A DNA stretch of 64,000 nt from CAZWSX01 sp964636985 (GTDB lineage: Bacteria; Planctomycetota; Planctomycetia; Pirellulales; Pirellulaceae), in NCBI GenBank assembly GCA_964636985.1, contig CAZWSX010000021.1, positions 62,001 to 126,000 of the forward strand, given 5' to 3'. The position numbers and the translations under genes were made by a program. Positions 35,293 to 43,685 of the stretch are shown piece after piece (the first letter of the stretch is position 1; each line of letters begins with the position of its first letter). Under the pieces are notes generated by a model. The model had not been told where the DNA came from, did not search any database, and saw only the letters and a program-made list of their open reading frames with translations.

Positions 35293-35636
35293 GGGAGTAA
35301 GGCTTCAGGGGTTAGGCTTCAGACTTCAGGGGGGTGGCACTGGCGTCCACAAGACGCCAGTGTGTTACGCCGCCATTGACGGGGTACTAGCTCCCTGTTT
35401 TGGAAAGCCAATGGCGAAGTTGCTTGCAAATTGCGATGGAGGGACGTTTCGCGTCAGGCTTGCGAAATCGTCACCATCAAGTTGTCTTCATCATAAACTC
35501 ACGGATTCCAAACATTGCAGTACCTAAAATCAAACACTTCACCACGCCCACGGCCAGTCCGAACGCCGCGACCCAGGATGGGGAATGAGGCAGAAATCCC
35601 ACCGTAATCCCTCCACCGTCATCTCACGAGCGGCAT
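35293..35636. other. intergenic region with R4 and R2 repeats
   Basis: R4 (AAGGCTTCAGGGGTTAGGCT..., 35300-35330) begins eight bases upstream of the PIG-L start, and an R2 hairpin (35338-35362) follows. The remaining 270 bp are lower in GC than the surroundings and contain no credible gene; they must hold the promoter of the signalling operon. Confidence 0.55.
35338..35362. repeat. R2 hairpin repeat
   Basis: A perfect 10-bp stem CACTGGCGTC / GACGCCAGTG with loop CACAA, flanked by GGGTGGCA, in inverse orientation to the copy at 4445. Confidence 0.7.
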
Positions 35637-36272
35637 GTGATTGTCATCCTTCATCGAACGACCGGAGCGCCGGTGCTGCGACTGGACGGCGACTCCTTAA
35701 AAGGTCGTAACCTGCGCGGGCGAAAAATCAATGATGCTGATTTTTCGACCATGATGATGGAAGGAGTCGATTTGACGTTCGCGTCGCTCAACGGAGTGCA
35801 ATTCGACCAGGCGTTTCTTGATCGGACGAATTTCAGCAACGCCTTTCTTTCGCAGGTTTTCGCTCGCTCGGCAAGTATGGTCGAGGTCGAGATGGTCGAA
35901 GCGACCGTGATCGGGGCCAGTTTTCGGCAGGCCGATCTATCGCGCAGCCAGTTGCGGTATGCAAAAATGGCCGACGTCGATTTCACCGAGGCGCAGCTCA
36001 CCGGGGCCAATCTGAGCATGGCAGTCATCGCGGGCTCGCTGGTCCGCGCCGATCTGCGCGGGGCCGATCTGCGGGGAGCCGACCTTCGGGGCGCCGATTT
36101 AACTGATGCAAAATTAACAGGAACGCAAATAACTTCTGCTAGACTGCCCGCCTCGTTCCAGTTGGCCAGCGATGGCAGTACCGCCGTTGCGAAAAATGTT
36201 CCGGGCCGTCGCCGGCAGGAATCGGTCAATCAAAACAAACAACGTCCCTGGTGGAACCTTTGGAGTTCGTGA
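35637..36272 (+). CDS. pentapeptide-repeat protein
   Basis: 211 aa, GTG start (an ATG two bases upstream meets a stop at once). Pentapeptide A(D/N)LxX units appear throughout: LKGRNLRGRKINDADF, FASLNGVQFDQAFLDRTNFS, GASFRQADLSRSQL and ADLRGADLRGADLRGADL near residue 140-158, giving a right-handed beta-helix. The tail is basic (GRRRQESVNQNKQRP). Some pentapeptide proteins mimic DNA and inhibit gyrase, but most have unknown roles. Its stop overlaps the receiver gene start by one base, so it belongs to the signalling operon and may be a scaffold or effector of it. Confidence 0.85.
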   Translation: MIVILHRTTGAPVLRLDGDSLKGRNLRGRKINDADFSTMMMEGVDLTFASLNGVQFDQAFLDRTNFSNAFLSQVFARSASMVEVEMVEATVIGASFRQADLSRSQLRYAKMADVDFTEAQLTGANLSMAVIAGSLVRADLRGADLRGADLRGADLTDAKLTGTQITSARLPASFQLASDGSTAVAKNVPGRRRQESVNQNKQRPWWNLWSS

Positions 36273-37219
36273 TGCCGCGCGTACTTGTTGTGGACGATTC
36301 TCCGATCGACCGGACGTTTATCGAGGGCGTTCTCAAGCGGGGGCAAGATTACGTTGTGGCAACGGCCAACAACGGCGCCGACGCCTTGGCCAAGTGCGCG
36401 GACTTCAACCCCGATATCGTGGTCACCGATTTGCAAATGCCAGAACTTGATGGCTTGCAACTGGTCACCGCGATGGGGGTGCATCATCCGCAAACGCCTG
36501 TGATCTTGATCACGGCGCATGGTAGCGAACAACTCGCGATGAAGGCGCTGGAGGAAGGGGCTGCTTCGTACGTTCCCAAATCGCAGCTGGCCAACCGCCT
36601 GCAAGCCTCGGTCGAGCAGATTCTCGATTTGCAAAAGGTGAATTCGAGCTACCAGCAGTTGACCGAGTGCATGGAGTTCGCCGAATTCAAGTTCGTGCTG
36701 CCGTACGATCGCGCGCTGGTTGACCGGGTGGTCGAGTTGGTCCAGCAAGTCGCCTTGAGCATGAACCTGTGCGACGCCGGCGGGCAGGTTCGCCTGGGGA
36801 TGGCGGTCGAAGAAGGGCTCACCGCGATGGCGCTGCGGGGCAACTTCGAACTGAATGAAGAGCAAATGCAACAAATGGCTTCCATGCGGAGCCGTCCGTC
36901 GTCGCTTCTCACGGAGCTGCTTCAGAACGAGCCCTACAAGTCGCGGCGTCTCTCGGTTGACATCCACATGTCCACGCAGCGGGCGCTGGTGGCCATTCGC
37001 CACGATGGTCCGGGCTTGCCGCAGCCGCCCGCAGCGGATGGCGATGGGACGGCCGTGTTAGAATCGCTTGAGCATCGCAGCTTTGTGCTGATGCGGGCGT
37101 TCATGGACGAAGTGGCGCTGTCGGCCGACGGGCGCGAGTTAACCATGATTCGTCAGCGGCGCGATTCGGAGCGGCGCGAGCCCGCGGCGGCCGGCGCCAC
37201 TTCACTGTGGAGGCGGTGA
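36272..37219 (+). CDS. response regulator with RsbW-like kinase output domain
   Basis: 315 aa from the ATG at 36272, one base overlap with the preceding stop; an upstream GTG at 36251 is less likely. Residues 1-120 are a receiver domain with the acidic pair DD (8-9), phospho-acceptor D53 (VTDLQMPELDG) and K near 104 (SYVPKSQ). Residues about 145-300 resemble a serine kinase/anti-sigma HATPase (RsbW type): QQVALSMN, RLGMAVEEGLTAMALRGNFE and FVLMRAFMDEV. The usual N-box Asn is replaced (EEGLTAMALRGN instead of E-x-x-x-N), so ATP binding may be weak. It likely links the phosphorelay to a partner-switch. Confidence 0.85.
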   Translation: MPRVLVVDDSPIDRTFIEGVLKRGQDYVVATANNGADALAKCADFNPDIVVTDLQMPELDGLQLVTAMGVHHPQTPVILITAHGSEQLAMKALEEGAASYVPKSQLANRLQASVEQILDLQKVNSSYQQLTECMEFAEFKFVLPYDRALVDRVVELVQQVALSMNLCDAGGQVRLGMAVEEGLTAMALRGNFELNEEQMQQMASMRSRPSSLLTELLQNEPYKSRRLSVDIHMSTQRALVAIRHDGPGLPQPPAADGDGTAVLESLEHRSFVLMRAFMDEVALSADGRELTMIRQRRDSERREPAAAGATSLWRR

Positions 37220-37223
37220 TCCC

Positions 37224-39695
37224 GTGCTGTACCCCAGTCTGGCGACGCTTACTGCGGAATCGACGCTCGCCGATTTGCCGATGCATAACTTTCGTGTCTC
37301 GTCGGAGACATGGGGAAATCGGGTCACGGCCGAATTTGATACGCACGCCGATATCCCCGGTGTGATGGTCTTTCGCGGGACCGAACTGAGCGGCGTGATC
37401 TCGCGGGAAAAATTTCTGGAACACCTCAGCCGCCCGTTCGCGCTCGAACTCTACATGCGTCGCCCGATCGGCGTGCTGCTGGAACAGTTGGATTACAAGC
37501 CGTTCGAGTTGTCGTCGGATATCGGCATCCACGAAGCGGCCGACGTGGCGCTCGGTCGCCCGCGGGGGCAAGTGTACGAGCCGATCACGGTTCGCTATCC
37601 CGACGGCGATTACCGGCTGCTGGCGGTCGACGTGCTGCTGCTGGCGCAATCGCGGTTGCTGGCGATCGCCAACGAAACGATCCGGCAGCAAAAGGAATCG
37701 GCCGACGCGGCCAACCTGGCCAAGTCGACCTTTCTGGCCAACATGAGCCATGAGATCCGCACGCCGATGAACGGCGTGATCGGCATGACGGAGATCCTGC
37801 TGGAGACCGAACTCAACGGCCAGCAGCGCGATTATGTCGAGATGATTCGCAGTTCGGCAGATTGGCTGCTCGGCGTCATCAACGACGTGCTCGACTTCTC
37901 GAAGATCGAGGCCGGGAAGCTGGAGCTCGATTCGATCGAGTTCAATTTGCTCGACGTCGTAAGCGATTGCATGAAGCCGCTCGCCTTTCGCGCCCACAGC
38001 AAGGGGGTTGAGTTGGTGTACATGATCGCTAATGATGTGCCGACCATGTTGGTGGGCGATCCGGGGCGATACCGCCAGATCATAGTGAACCTGATCGGCA
38101 ACGCGATCAAGTTCACCGACAGCGGAGAGATCGTGCTGCGGATCGCGGTCGATCGCCATTTCGACGACGGCGTGGTGCTGCTTACTTCGATCACCGATAC
38201 GGGCATCGGGATTCCGGCCGACCGCGTCGACCGGATTTTTACAGCGTTCGAGCAAGCCGACGGGTCGACGACGCGCAAGTACGGCGGGACGGGGCTGGGC
38301 TTATCGATCTGCAAGCAGCTGGCCACCATGATGAATGGGCACATCTGGGCGCAGAGCATGGAGGGTCGGGGCTCGACCTTCTCGTTCACGGTTTCGCTTA
38401 AGAAGTCCGCCACGGTCAAAGAAGTGCCCAGGTACCCGGCGTCGGCCGATGGGGGCGTGCCGCACCTGTTGGTCGTCGACGACAGCAGCACGCAGCGGGC
38501 CTACTTGTCGCAGCTGCTCGGCAACTGGCGGATGTCGTCCAACGTCGCCGAGGATGGGGCTCGCGCGTACGGGATGCTGCTCGTGGCGTCGCAATCGAGC
38601 AAGCCGTTCGAATTGGTACTGCTGGACGACAAGCTTCCGGAAATGGATGGTTGGGAATTAGCCCAGCGGATGGATGACGATGTTCGCTTGCGCGATATCC
38701 CGGTGATTATGTTGACGACCAATCCGCGCGGCGGCGAGGGAAGATCGGCCGGCATCAAATGCGTCCGCCAGGTGATCCCGAAACCGGTGAAGCAATCGAC
38801 ACTGCTCGACAGCATCATGAACATCACGGGCGTGGCGATGCACGTGAATCGCCGCTCGACGACGGCGAGCGAACGGGTCGTTGAAGCTCGCGACCTGCGG
38901 ATCTTGCTGGCCGAAGACAACCTGGTGAATCAAAAGCTGGCGGTTCTCTTGCTCGACAAGCATGGCCACATGGTGACCGTTGTCGACGACGGCAGCAAAG
39001 CGGTCGAAGCGTATAGAACGGGCGAGTTCGACATCGTCCTGATGGACGTGCAAATGCCGCGGATGGACGGCTTCCAAGCCACGGCCGAGATCCGCAAGAT
39101 CGAAGCCGAAACAGGCAAGAAGACGCCGATCATCGCAATGACCGCGCACGCGATGAAGGGAGATCGCGAGCGCTGCCTGGAAGCAGGGATGGATGGCTAC
39201 GTCGCCAAGCCAATTCGCGCGGCCGATCTGTATGCCACGATTGCGACGCTCCATCACCAATCAAAAAAAGCCGAAGCGCTGCAAGCCAAGCCCGCCGCGA
39301 ACTTGCTGGCGAAGTCGAATCCGCGCTCGATCGACATCGAGGTCGCCTTGGCGGCGACAGGCGGCGATGAGGATTTGCTTCGAACGATGGTCGAGGTCTT
39401 CCTCGCCGAACGCAAGAACATGGAACGCGAGTGCCACGAGGCGCTCCAGGCCCGCGACAAAGATCGCCTGAAGCGAGCGGGACACTCGATTAAGGGCTCG
39501 TGCGGCTACTTCGGCGCGCGCGAAGCCTACGACCTGGCGTACGAAATCGAAAAGCGCGCCGGTGCAGGCGACTTTGAGACCTGTGAAAAGGTCTATCCGA
39601 TGATGGTCGACGAGCTAGACCGGCTCGACCCCGCCATGCGAAAATGGATGGAGGAGTCTAAACCTTCGGCCGTGCCTCCGGCTGTGGGAAGGTAG
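37224..39695 (+). CDS. hybrid sensor histidine kinase with two receivers and HPt
   Basis: 823 aa, GTG start 4 bp after the regulator gene. No membrane segment, so it is cytoplasmic. Residues about 15-140 form a CBS-like sensory region (PGVMVFRGTELSGVISREKF, RPIGVLLEQL, VRYPDGDYRLLAVDVLLLAQ). HisKA follows with H176 (NMSHEIRTPMNG), the HATPase with N293 and GTGLGLSI (about 356-361), receiver 1 (D468), receiver 2 (D608, LMDVQMPRMDG) and an HPt domain with H754 (AGHSIKGSCGYFG). All phosphorelay residues are present. It can pass phosphate through its own HPt to the receiver of the upstream gene. Confidence 0.95.
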   Translation: MLYPSLATLTAESTLADLPMHNFRVSSETWGNRVTAEFDTHADIPGVMVFRGTELSGVISREKFLEHLSRPFALELYMRRPIGVLLEQLDYKPFELSSDIGIHEAADVALGRPRGQVYEPITVRYPDGDYRLLAVDVLLLAQSRLLAIANETIRQQKESADAANLAKSTFLANMSHEIRTPMNGVIGMTEILLETELNGQQRDYVEMIRSSADWLLGVINDVLDFSKIEAGKLELDSIEFNLLDVVSDCMKPLAFRAHSKGVELVYMIANDVPTMLVGDPGRYRQIIVNLIGNAIKFTDSGEIVLRIAVDRHFDDGVVLLTSITDTGIGIPADRVDRIFTAFEQADGSTTRKYGGTGLGLSICKQLATMMNGHIWAQSMEGRGSTFSFTVSLKKSATVKEVPRYPASADGGVPHLLVVDDSSTQRAYLSQLLGNWRMSSNVAEDGARAYGMLLVASQSSKPFELVLLDDKLPEMDGWELAQRMDDDVRLRDIPVIMLTTNPRGGEGRSAGIKCVRQVIPKPVKQSTLLDSIMNITGVAMHVNRRSTTASERVVEARDLRILLAEDNLVNQKLAVLLLDKHGHMVTVVDDGSKAVEAYRTGEFDIVLMDVQMPRMDGFQATAEIRKIEAETGKKTPIIAMTAHAMKGDRERCLEAGMDGYVAKPIRAADLYATIATLHHQSKKAEALQAKPAANLLAKSNPRSIDIEVALAATGGDEDLLRTMVEVFLAERKNMERECHEALQARDKDRLKRAGHSIKGSCGYFGAREAYDLAYEIEKRAGAGDFETCEKVYPMMVDELDRLDPAMRKWMEESKPSAVPPAVGR

Positions 39696-39810
39696 AAGTC
39701 AACGTTCAATACGAGCTAACGTTGCTTGAGGTGGAGCGTGACTTCTCCGCCATGCTTCAACCGCGTTTCCATCGCTGAATGTCCGTGGGCTAATGTGCTC
39801 AAGCAAGTCG

Positions 39811-40716
39811 CTAGGCTGGATCAGTCTTTTCCTTGTTTGCCATTTGCACCGCTGAAGTAAAGAAGTTATCAGGGTCGTCCACTGGTGCATCCCCCCACCT
39901 GCCGAAATCGCTCATGAAAAAGGTGGCCTTATGTCCCCGTTCGGTTAGCCACTTCGCAAAGTCGTGACCTCTGGGCGTTAGCGTAACAAGATCACGGAGG
40001 TCTACAGCCAGTAAATCAGCGTCGGGCAACTTTCGGCAGAGGTCGTCAATTGACAAATGACCTTTGCCCGCCGATTGGTCTCCCATCAGGTAAATGTAAA
40101 ACGTACGTGCCTTGAATACGTTTCTAGGGCGATGAAATTTTTTGTCCTGCTCGTGCATAAGAATTAGAAATTGCTCGGACGCGTGATCAAGCAAATCGTG
40201 AATAATCTGAAAATGAGTATCTTTGTCAATCGTTTCAGACTCACCTACGCGAGTTCTTCGTCCCGCGGCATTGATCGCATTTTGGATCAGTGTTGTTGCA
40301 GCACCAAGTGCCGCTTGGTAATTGCCATCGGCGTGCAATTGGTACGTTGCTGGTGTTACACCGGCTAGGTCAGACGGAAGCTTAATATCCTTGGTCCGGT
40401 CGTGTACGAAAAACGTTCGCTCTCGGCCCAAAGCACCGAGGAACATACCCAGTTCCAAGAGCACGTTGTCGCGTGGCGCAGCTTGTTTCTTTTCCCGACT
40501 CTCAACCATGTCGTCGGGCGTTACCACCAATATGGCGAAATCAAATGTGTCGAGTTTGTTGACCAGTGTTTCCAGTGTTCCACCGCCCAAGCCAAAAACA
40601 CCTTGACTCCAGATTACCACCTCACAAGCGTAATCAAGATTTACTTGGATCGCGTTTGCGATCGCCAATCCCTCAGCGGAAGAACCAATGAAAACCGTGG
40701 GACGAAGATTGGCCAT
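39811..40716 (-). CDS. TIR-like (PF10137-type) protein with unknown C-terminal domain
   Basis: 301 aa. Residues about 5-125 carry the predicted nucleotide-binding TIR-like pattern: TVFIGSSAEGLAIANAIQ, VVIWSQGVF, FAILVVTPDD and the hallmark RDNVLLELGMFLGALGRER with E88 at the expected catalytic place. Relatives include NADase effectors of bacterial defence. The C-terminal half (about 160-301) is helical with a winged-helix-like LTPRGHDFAKWLTERGHK and no recognised family; it may sense a signal. Base composition is clearly lower in GC than its neighbours, and no ribosome site is seen, which suggests recent transfer. The gene is isolated between two plus-strand genes. Confidence 0.82.
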   Translation of the reverse strand: MANLRPTVFIGSSAEGLAIANAIQVNLDYACEVVIWSQGVFGLGGGTLETLVNKLDTFDFAILVVTPDDMVESREKKQAAPRDNVLLELGMFLGALGRERTFFVHDRTKDIKLPSDLAGVTPATYQLHADGNYQAALGAATTLIQNAINAAGRRTRVGESETIDKDTHFQIIHDLLDHASEQFLILMHEQDKKFHRPRNVFKARTFYIYLMGDQSAGKGHLSIDDLCRKLPDADLLAVDLRDLVTLTPRGHDFAKWLTERGHKATFFMSDFGRWGDAPVDDPDNFFTSAVQMANKEKTDPA

Positions 40717-41066
40717 GTGTTTACCAGCAAAGATGATTTACAAGCGCCTTTGACTTTAGTCTTGAGTGAGAGTAGCACTTACGGCGCGTCCCGCTAGGTT
40801 AACGATCGGCGGCACAGTTCGGAGCGCCTTTCTGAATTTGGAGCGCCCCACCACAAAGTTGCCATGTGGCCCTCTCGACCTAACTGACCATAGCCGCCGC
40901 CGCTCTACCCCCTCTATGCCGGTTAATATCGCGTTAAAGCCGCAAAAACCCCTCGAATGCGGGCTTTTCGCCCGTCAGAACGCCCTACCGCAAACTCGCT
41001 CTGATTCGGTACGATGAAGGGTTCGCCACCCTTTACGGCGATCCCCTTATTGGCAGCCCGAACGTT
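40717..41066. other. intergenic region, no gene
   Basis: These 350 bp separate the TIR-like gene (minus) and typA (plus) and hold both promoters. I see no gene and no repeat of the families described. Confidence 0.5.
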
Positions 41067-42884
41067 ATGCGTCGCAACGACATCCGCAACATCGTCATCA
41101 TCGCCCACGTCGACCACGGCAAAACCTCGCTGGTCGACTGCATCCTCAAGCAAAGCGGCCAGTTTCGCGAGAGCCAGTTGCAAGAGACGTGCATCCTCGA
41201 CTCGAACGACCTGGAGCGCGAGCGCGGGATCACGATCCTGGCTAAGAACATCGCCATCAACTACCAAGGGGTGAAGATCAACATCATCGACACGCCCGGC
41301 CACGCCGACTTTGGCGGCGAGGTGGAACGCGTGGTCCGAATGGCCGACGGCGCCGTCGTGTTGGTTGACGCGGCCGAAGGGCCGATGCCGCAAACGCGGT
41401 TCGTGCTTTCCAAGGCGCTTGAAGCAGGCGTCAAGCCGATCGTCTGCATCAACAAGATCGACCGCCCCGACGCCCGCGCGCACGAGGTGCTCGACGAAGT
41501 CTTCGCGCTCCTCATGGACTTGGGGGGCGAAGCCCACCTGGAAGATTTCAAATATCTGTTTGCCAGCGGTCGCGAGGGTTATGCGACGACCGATCCGGAT
41601 GTGAAGACCGATTCGATTCGCCCGCTCTTGGATATGGTGTTGTCGGAGATCCCTGGTCCGAAGGTCGATCTCGACGCTCCTCTGCAAATGCTGGTCACGA
41701 CCCTCGATTACAGCGACTTCGTCGGCCGGATCGCGATTGGCCGGATCAGCGCAGGGAACATCAAGAAGGGGCAAACGATCCTCCTGATGCAGGACGAAGG
41801 AAAGCAAACGAACTGCAAGGTGACGGGGCTCTTTGTCTTCGACAAGCTGGGCCGCGTGGAAGTCGACTCGGCAACGGCCGGCGACGTGGTGGCGGTCGTC
41901 GGTTTGGAAAACGTGAGCATCGGCGACACGATTTGCGAACTCGAAAAGCCCAATGCTCTCCCGCGCTTGAAGGTTGACGAACCCACGCTCGAAATGGTTT
42001 TTGGCGTGAACAGCTCTCCTTTCGCCGGCAAAGAAGGGAAGTTTGTCACGACGCGGCAGATTCGCGACCGGCTGATGCGCGAACTGGAACGGAACGTCGC
42101 ACTGAAGGTGCGGCAGCTCGAAGGGACCGATTCGTACGCGGTGAGCGGCCGCGGGATTTTGCACTTGTCGGTGCTGATTGAAACGATGCGCCGTGAAGGG
42201 TTCGAACTCTCGGTCAGCAAGCCGCACGTGATCATTCACGAAACCAAAGCCGGCAAGGAAGAGCCGTACGAATCGCTGGTGGTCGAAGTCCCCAACGAGA
42301 AGCTGGGCCCCGTCATGGAAATGGCCGGTGCCCGTCGCGGTGAAATGCAGGAGATGCAAGTCCACGGCGATTACACGTACGTGAAGTTCCTGATCCCGGC
42401 TCGCGGGCTGATCGGCCTGCGGACGCGGTTGCTGAATGCCACCCAAGGGATGGCGATCATGCACCACCGGTTCCACAGCTATCGCCCGATGGTGAACGAA
42501 GTCCCCGGCCGGGCGAACGGTGTGATGGTCTCGATGACCGCGGGCAAAGCCGTGGCGTTCGCCCTCGACACGCTGCAAGAGCGGGCGGAAATGTTCATCG
42601 GCCCTGGCGATGAAGTGTACGAAGGAATGGTCGTCGGCGAAAACAGCCGCGACAACGATCTCGTCGTCAATCCGACCAAGGAAAAGAAGCTCACCAACAT
42701 GCGGGCCAGCGGCACCGACGACAACGTGATCCTCAAGCCGCCCCGTCGGCTCGACTTGGAAGCGGCGCTGGAGTACGTCGAGGACGATGAACTCGTTGAG
42801 ATCACGCCGACGCAGGTTCGCTTGCGCAAGATGCTGCTCAAGGAAGCCGACCGCCGCCGCGAAGGCCGCAAGTCGGGCGAGTAG
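41067..42884 (+). CDS. typA: translational GTPase TypA/BipA
   Basis: 605 aa, normal for the family. A ribosome-binding GTPase that affects 50S assembly and stress or low-temperature translation. G1 is AHVDHGKTSL, the switch region RERGITIL, G3 DTPGHADFGGE, G4 INKIDRPDA; domains II, III and V follow, and the BipA-specific C-terminal part starts around NATQGMAIMHHRFHSYRP. The domain order and GITI/DTPGH motifs separate it from EF-G and LepA. Single gene, followed by two hairpins of the R3 family without a T-run. Confidence 0.97.
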   Translation: MRRNDIRNIVIIAHVDHGKTSLVDCILKQSGQFRESQLQETCILDSNDLERERGITILAKNIAINYQGVKINIIDTPGHADFGGEVERVVRMADGAVVLVDAAEGPMPQTRFVLSKALEAGVKPIVCINKIDRPDARAHEVLDEVFALLMDLGGEAHLEDFKYLFASGREGYATTDPDVKTDSIRPLLDMVLSEIPGPKVDLDAPLQMLVTTLDYSDFVGRIAIGRISAGNIKKGQTILLMQDEGKQTNCKVTGLFVFDKLGRVEVDSATAGDVVAVVGLENVSIGDTICELEKPNALPRLKVDEPTLEMVFGVNSSPFAGKEGKFVTTRQIRDRLMRELERNVALKVRQLEGTDSYAVSGRGILHLSVLIETMRREGFELSVSKPHVIIHETKAGKEEPYESLVVEVPNEKLGPVMEMAGARRGEMQEMQVHGDYTYVKFLIPARGLIGLRTRLLNATQGMAIMHHRFHSYRPMVNEVPGRANGVMVSMTAGKAVAFALDTLQERAEMFIGPGDEVYEGMVVGENSRDNDLVVNPTKEKKLTNMRASGTDDNVILKPPRRLDLEAALEYVEDDELVEITPTQVRLRKMLLKEADRRREGRKSGE

Positions 42885-42930
42885 GAAGATTCACCGCGGA
42901 GACCCGGAGAGACCGGAGGGAAGAAGAGGA

Positions 42931-43012
42931 TACGACGGACAATCCTGTCCGTCGATGGTGGAGATTGCCATCAAAAAGTGGCACAGACAATCTTGTCTGT
43001 GCGCGGTGGGCT
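42931..43012. repeat. R3 repeat, left copy: two hairpins
   Basis: Hairpin one: CGACGGACA-ATCC-TGTCCGTCG (42933-42954). Hairpin two: GCACAGACA-ATCT-TGTCTGTGC (42981-43002). The inverse of the whole block occurs at 43604-43685, and a half copy near 52089-52112. Confidence 0.8.
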
Positions 43013-43158
43013 TTGCTAATCGGGAACACGCCGCGGGTAAGTAAGGCCAATTGCCCGACGATATCTGCGTGACCAGGCCTATAATAGAAGGACGACCGCG
43101 AGCAAAATCGCGTGATCCCTTTTCACTTCGATGCTTCTTTCTCCCCCGCAGCCCTGTC

Positions 43159-43524
43159 ATGGCCAAGTGCGACGAAGGCTATCTTTGCGACGTCTGCAAT
43201 CAAGACGTGGCCGAGATGGTCGACAGCGATCTGTACCTGCGATACGTGATCGGGCGGTTGGACCCGGAGCGGCTCCATATCGAGCGCGAGCGGCACATTC
43301 GCTGCAATCCGGTGCTATCGCAGTTTATTGTCGACCCGGAGTTCGATCCGCCTGTGGTGGTTGACGGGGATTTCTCAAAGGCACAACTCGATCCGCGCTA
43401 TGTAGCTGAGCAGGAAGGGCTTGTTACGCGCGGGTGGCGGAGGTTGCGGGAGTTGATGCAGCAGGAGGGCTTATCACTGCTGGAGTATCCGTTGCCTGAG
43501 GTGGTGGATCGGCTGCGGGGGTAA
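43159..43524 (+). CDS. small hypothetical protein with a CxxC pair
   Basis: 121 aa from the ATG at 43159; the longer open frame begins in repeat DNA. The N-terminus has a CDVC pair (YLCDVCNQDVAEM) with another Cys before and after, so zinc binding is possible. The rest is soluble: DSDLYLRYVIGRLDPERLHI, a later QFIVDPEFDPPVVVDGDF and a helical tail. I recognise no named family; the pattern looks like a conserved planctomycete protein. It lies exactly between two inverted copies of repeat R3. Confidence 0.68.
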   Translation: MAKCDEGYLCDVCNQDVAEMVDSDLYLRYVIGRLDPERLHIERERHIRCNPVLSQFIVDPEFDPPVVVDGDFSKAQLDPRYVAEQEGLVTRGWRRLRELMQQEGLSLLEYPLPEVVDRLRG

Positions 43525-43540
43525 CTGGCTCATCACGTCG

Positions 43541-43575
43541 CAGATCAAAAATCGCCAATTATCAATCGATTGACC
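43541..43575. repeat. R7 repeat unit
   Basis: CAGATCAAAAATCGCCAATT-ATCAATCGATTGACC, matching the R7 words at 34404-34432 and, inverted, at 16318-16350. Confidence 0.6.
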
Positions 43576-43603
43576 ATTCCTACCGTCAGCCTGTTCCGAA
43601 ATC

Positions 43604-43685
43604 GCAACCTCCTCCGCGCACAGACAGGATTGTCTGTGCCACTTTTCTGAGGCAAGCTCAGCCACGACGGACAGGATTGTCCATC
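43604..43685. repeat. R3 repeat, right copy (inverted)
   Basis: Hairpin GCACAGACA-GGAT-TGTCTGTGC (43618-43639) followed by CGACGGACA-GGAT-TGTCCATCC (43665-43685, slightly imperfect). It is the reverse complement of the left copy over about 80 bp. It ends next to the stop of the methyltransferase gene. Confidence 0.78.

Noticed and set aside
35400..35588. 62-codon frame in the gap before the pentapeptide gene
   Set aside because: No ribosome site, unusual codon use and no similarity; the DNA is low in GC but shows no coding pattern.
40923..42578. 551-codon open frame antisense to typA
   Set aside because: Shadow of a highly conserved gene; composition (His, Arg, Asp rich) has no protein family look.
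42933..43002. Terminator of typA
   Set aside because: Both hairpins lack a T-run and recur as a dispersed repeat in inverted orientation.
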